From: Desmonostoc muscorum FACHB-395
GTDB lineage: Bacteria; Cyanobacteriota; Cyanobacteriia; Cyanobacteriales; Nostocaceae
Assembly (NCBI RefSeq): GCF_014698035.1
Contig: NZ_JACJSF010000007.1
Span: 62,001-126,000 of the forward strand
Length of the DNA stretch: 64,000 bases
Direction of reading: 5' to 3'
Part shown: piece by piece, positions 62,179 through 64,000 of the stretch
Position numbering within the stretch: the stretch's first letter is position 1
Layout: each line of letters begins with the position of its first letter
Position numbers and translations under genes: made by a program
Notes under the pieces: model-generated
Told to the model about the DNA's origin: nothing
Seen by the model: only the letters and a program-made list of their open reading frames with translations
Database searches by the model: none

Positions 62179-62951
62179 TTCTTCTCCCTCATCTCCCCAC
62201 TCCCCATATCTGGCGGATTTTGTTCGCTAGACATTGCTTTGAGTTTAGATGTAAAAGAATCAGAGCGATCGCTTTTTTCTGGGGTAAATTGCCCAATCGG
62301 GGCATGAATAGCAGCAGGCGGCAGCAGTTTTGGCTGTCGTTGAGGGTAGCTTGGTGATGGGGGAGGCGGTGAACTTTCTTGTAAAGTTTGCCTTTGGCTA
62401 ACAGCAGACGATAGCTGAAGGGTTGCCGAAGAAGCAAATTTTCCAGAAAGGGGAGACTTGAGAACAGTTTTATTGTCCCTAGCTTCCTCCTTGACTTCTT
62501 CATCTAAAGATGTCTTTTGTTCGTAACTTTTCAGTTGTAGAGTTGCAGTATTGCTTTTTTGATAGCCATTACGAATCTTCGCAGGTGGTAATTGAGGACT
62601 CGTGACTCTCTCTACAATGGGGTTTTTCTTGGCTAGCGGTAGGCTGGGAGCAGGCGATGAGGTTAAGCTTTGGGGAAATTTGCTACAAATCATGCGTTCA
62701 AATTCCATATTGAAATGATATGTAGCCTGATCCCGGCGCTGCCAAAATACTAAAATTTGCTGCACCGAAACTGCTTTATAACGGCCTTGATATAGTGCCT
62801 CAATTACTGCCAGGTGTAGCCAATTCAGAGGGTATTGCGTTTGCCAACGTTCAACTAGCTCATTGGCACTATAGCCACTGAGATCAAAACTATAATTAAT
62901 TAATAAAGCGATCGCCAAGTTGGCAGAAGTATCTGGAAGTGTTGTTAACAT
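62172..62951 (-). CDS. Hypothetical protein with conserved N-terminal domain
   Basis: A 259-residue protein from the ATG at 62951 (MLTTLPDTSANLAIALLINY); an in-frame extension to 62972 adds seven residues. Residues 1-100 look like a conserved helical domain, with LNWLHLAVIEALYQGRYKAV and SVQQILVFWQRRDQATYHFN. I have an impression that this N-terminal domain is shared by several cyanobacterial proteins, but no name comes to hand. The rest is Ser/Pro/Gln-rich and likely disordered. The last codons are partly repeat-derived. Confidence 0.7.
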   Translation of the reverse strand: MLTTLPDTSANLAIALLINYSFDLSGYSANELVERWQTQYPLNWLHLAVIEALYQGRYKAVSVQQILVFWQRRDQATYHFNMEFERMICSKFPQSLTSSPAPSLPLAKKNPIVERVTSPQLPPAKIRNGYQKSNTATLQLKSYEQKTSLDEEVKEEARDNKTVLKSPLSGKFASSATLQLSSAVSQRQTLQESSPPPPSPSYPQRQPKLLPPAAIHAPIGQFTPEKSDRSDSFTSKLKAMSSEQNPPDMGSGEMREKNQ

Positions 62952-63080
62952 GGGGCTATTAGCTTTCGGCAATAGGTCTTAAGATTCTTCACCCATCGCA
63001 TATTAGCCTAGCGTGCTTTTAACTACATGGTTTTTTTCCAAGAGTACAAAGCAGATAAGCAGTGTTTCCTATTCTACTTG

Positions 63081-64000
63081 TCAACTTCTAGAATGCAACC
63101 CTACATAGAATGATTTAATCGCAGATGTTCGCCCAATGGCAACTAATGCTTGATAAACCATTGCTGCAACTTCCGCGCGTGTTGCTAGACGTAAAGGTGC
63201 AAGTAGTTGGGGATCTGGGTAATTAACGATGATTTTTTGTTGTGTAGCAGTGGCTACGGCTTTTCGGGCGTAGTCGGGAATGGTATGCCGATCGCTATAT
63301 ACTTCTAAAATATCGCTATCAACAGCTGCTAGTCCCAGTCCGTTTACTAGAGAGACAATCACCTGTAGGCGTTGGACGTGTTGATCGGGGCGAAAAGTGC
63401 GATCGCTAAATCCGCCAACAAAGCCACCACTAGCCGCCACTTGGATAGCGCTATAAGCCCAAAAATCCTTGGGGACATCCGTAAAATCGGGTGCTGAGAT
63501 TTTGGGAAATGGGTTAAAGGCGATCGCTACCAGAGATGCATACTGGGCGCGAGTCATGGGTTTATCTGGCTGGTAGCTACCATCGGCAAAACGATGAGTT
63601 AAATCCATGCTTACTAATGCTTGGATAAATGGTTCTGCCCAATGTGCATCTAGTTGAACAGGCGCAGGGAGTTTTTGAGATGGTGCTGGAGCCTCAGATA
63701 TATTTGTGCTAACCGCTACTAGATTGGCTGGGATCAATTCTGCCAAGCCCTTGATTAGAGAAGGATTCAAATCATTACCTACGGAAATTAGCTTTTGTTT
63801 AGTAGCATTATACAAATCAAATTCACTATTATCACGAAAAATATTATCAGCAGAATCTTGGATATTGCCTAAATCAGGAATTGCATTGCCATTGACTAAC
63901 AGACCACCTTGGGTATTTTTAGTAATGAGATTTTGACGCAGCACAGGTTGGGCGTTGCGAGAAAGTGCGATCGCAGTACGATTTTCTGATAACTTGTTAT
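63081..64000 (-). CDS. DUF1565/SLH-domain envelope protein, 5' end outside the window
   Basis: The frame stays open to the window end (a GTG at 63944 is not the real start), so only the C-terminal part is seen. The first part, LSENRTAIALSRNAQPVLRQ then NLITKNTQGG, is a parallel beta-helix typical of DUF1565. After a linker, three SLH domains follow: AHWAEPFIQALVSMDLTHRF, DFWAYSAIQVAASGGFVGGF and TIPDYARKAVATATQQKIIV. SLH domains tether proteins to the peptidoglycan or outer membrane. It is likely secreted; a signal peptide would lie outside the window. Confidence 0.9.
   Translation of the reverse strand, partial: NKLSENRTAIALSRNAQPVLRQNLITKNTQGGLLVNGNAIPDLGNIQDSADNIFRDNSEFDLYNATKQKLISVGNDLNPSLIKGLAELIPANLVAVSTNISEAPAPSQKLPAPVQLDAHWAEPFIQALVSMDLTHRFADGSYQPDKPMTRAQYASLVAIAFNPFPKISAPDFTDVPKDFWAYSAIQVAASGGFVGGFSDRTFRPDQHVQRLQVIVSLVNGLGLAAVDSDILEVYSDRHTIPDYARKAVATATQQKIIVNYPDPQLLAPLRLATRAEVAAMVYQALVAIGRTSAIKSFYVGLHSRS

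Overview
The window looks like chromosome of a filamentous, heterocyst-type cyanobacterium close to Nostoc. The palindrome GCGATCGC (HIP1) and its core occur throughout. Heptanucleotide tandem repeats of the CCCAATT and TCATTTG type sit between and inside genes. Several genes are cyanobacterial hallmarks: the flv4-sll0218-flv2 operon, a PEP-CTERM protein, a DnaK2-type chaperone and an SLH-domain envelope protein. No rRNA, tRNA or CRISPR array was seen.

Layout. 1-5.3 kb: the 3' part of a DyP-type peroxidase, a methyltransferase remnant, a PEP-CTERM exported protein, a broken IS982-like transposase and an ABC exporter. 5.4-11 kb: a visibly G+C-richer accessory block of five minus-strand redox or hydrolase genes (cupin, two SDRs, alpha/beta hydrolase, aldo/keto reductase) facing a divergent AraC regulator. 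11.5-24.7 kb: mostly single genes (TPR protein, aminotransferase, YjbQ, Rieske oxygenase, dnaK, an atypical SDR, two histidine-kinase-like proteins, an AIM24 protein). 25-35.4 kb: alaS, a 1.2-kb empty stretch, a diguanylate cyclase, an M41-like membrane peptidase, a lipoxygenase, a DUF2945/DUF3140 pair, a GNAT enzyme and purU. 35.4-40.2 kb: a Gld-type ABC operon (ATPase, permease, GldG-like protein, DUF4340) split by an opposite-strand four-helix-bundle (S23) gene. 40.6-50.6 kb: an unusual cluster of five genes carrying six small HMA_2-like domains with a shared H-x3-G-R-x-R signature. They surround a P-type ATPase that lacks the CPC metal motif, a DUF5132 protein, a PAP2 phosphatase fusion and an opposing WD40 protein. 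50.7-55.1 kb: flv4, the sll0218-type gene and flv2. 55.3-64 kb: a PLP desulfhydrase/deaminase, a DUF262-HNH putative defence nuclease, a methyltransferase, small hypotheticals, a coiled-coil/TPR membrane protein and a DUF1565/SLH protein that runs off the end.

The strongest candidate for an undescribed system is the HMA_2/P-type ATPase/DUF5132/PAP2 cluster. It looks like a metal-handling or membrane-associated assembly and is compared, as inference only, with the fez (ferrosome) clusters built around P1B-6 ATPases.

A second theme is repeat ecology. MITE-like elements include a 165-bp pair in opposite orientation, a 147-bp element with a 7-bp target duplication, and a nested element. With heptamer arrays and transposase fragments they fill most intergenic spaces. 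They interrupt the flv and gld operons and contribute coding sequence to two proteins.
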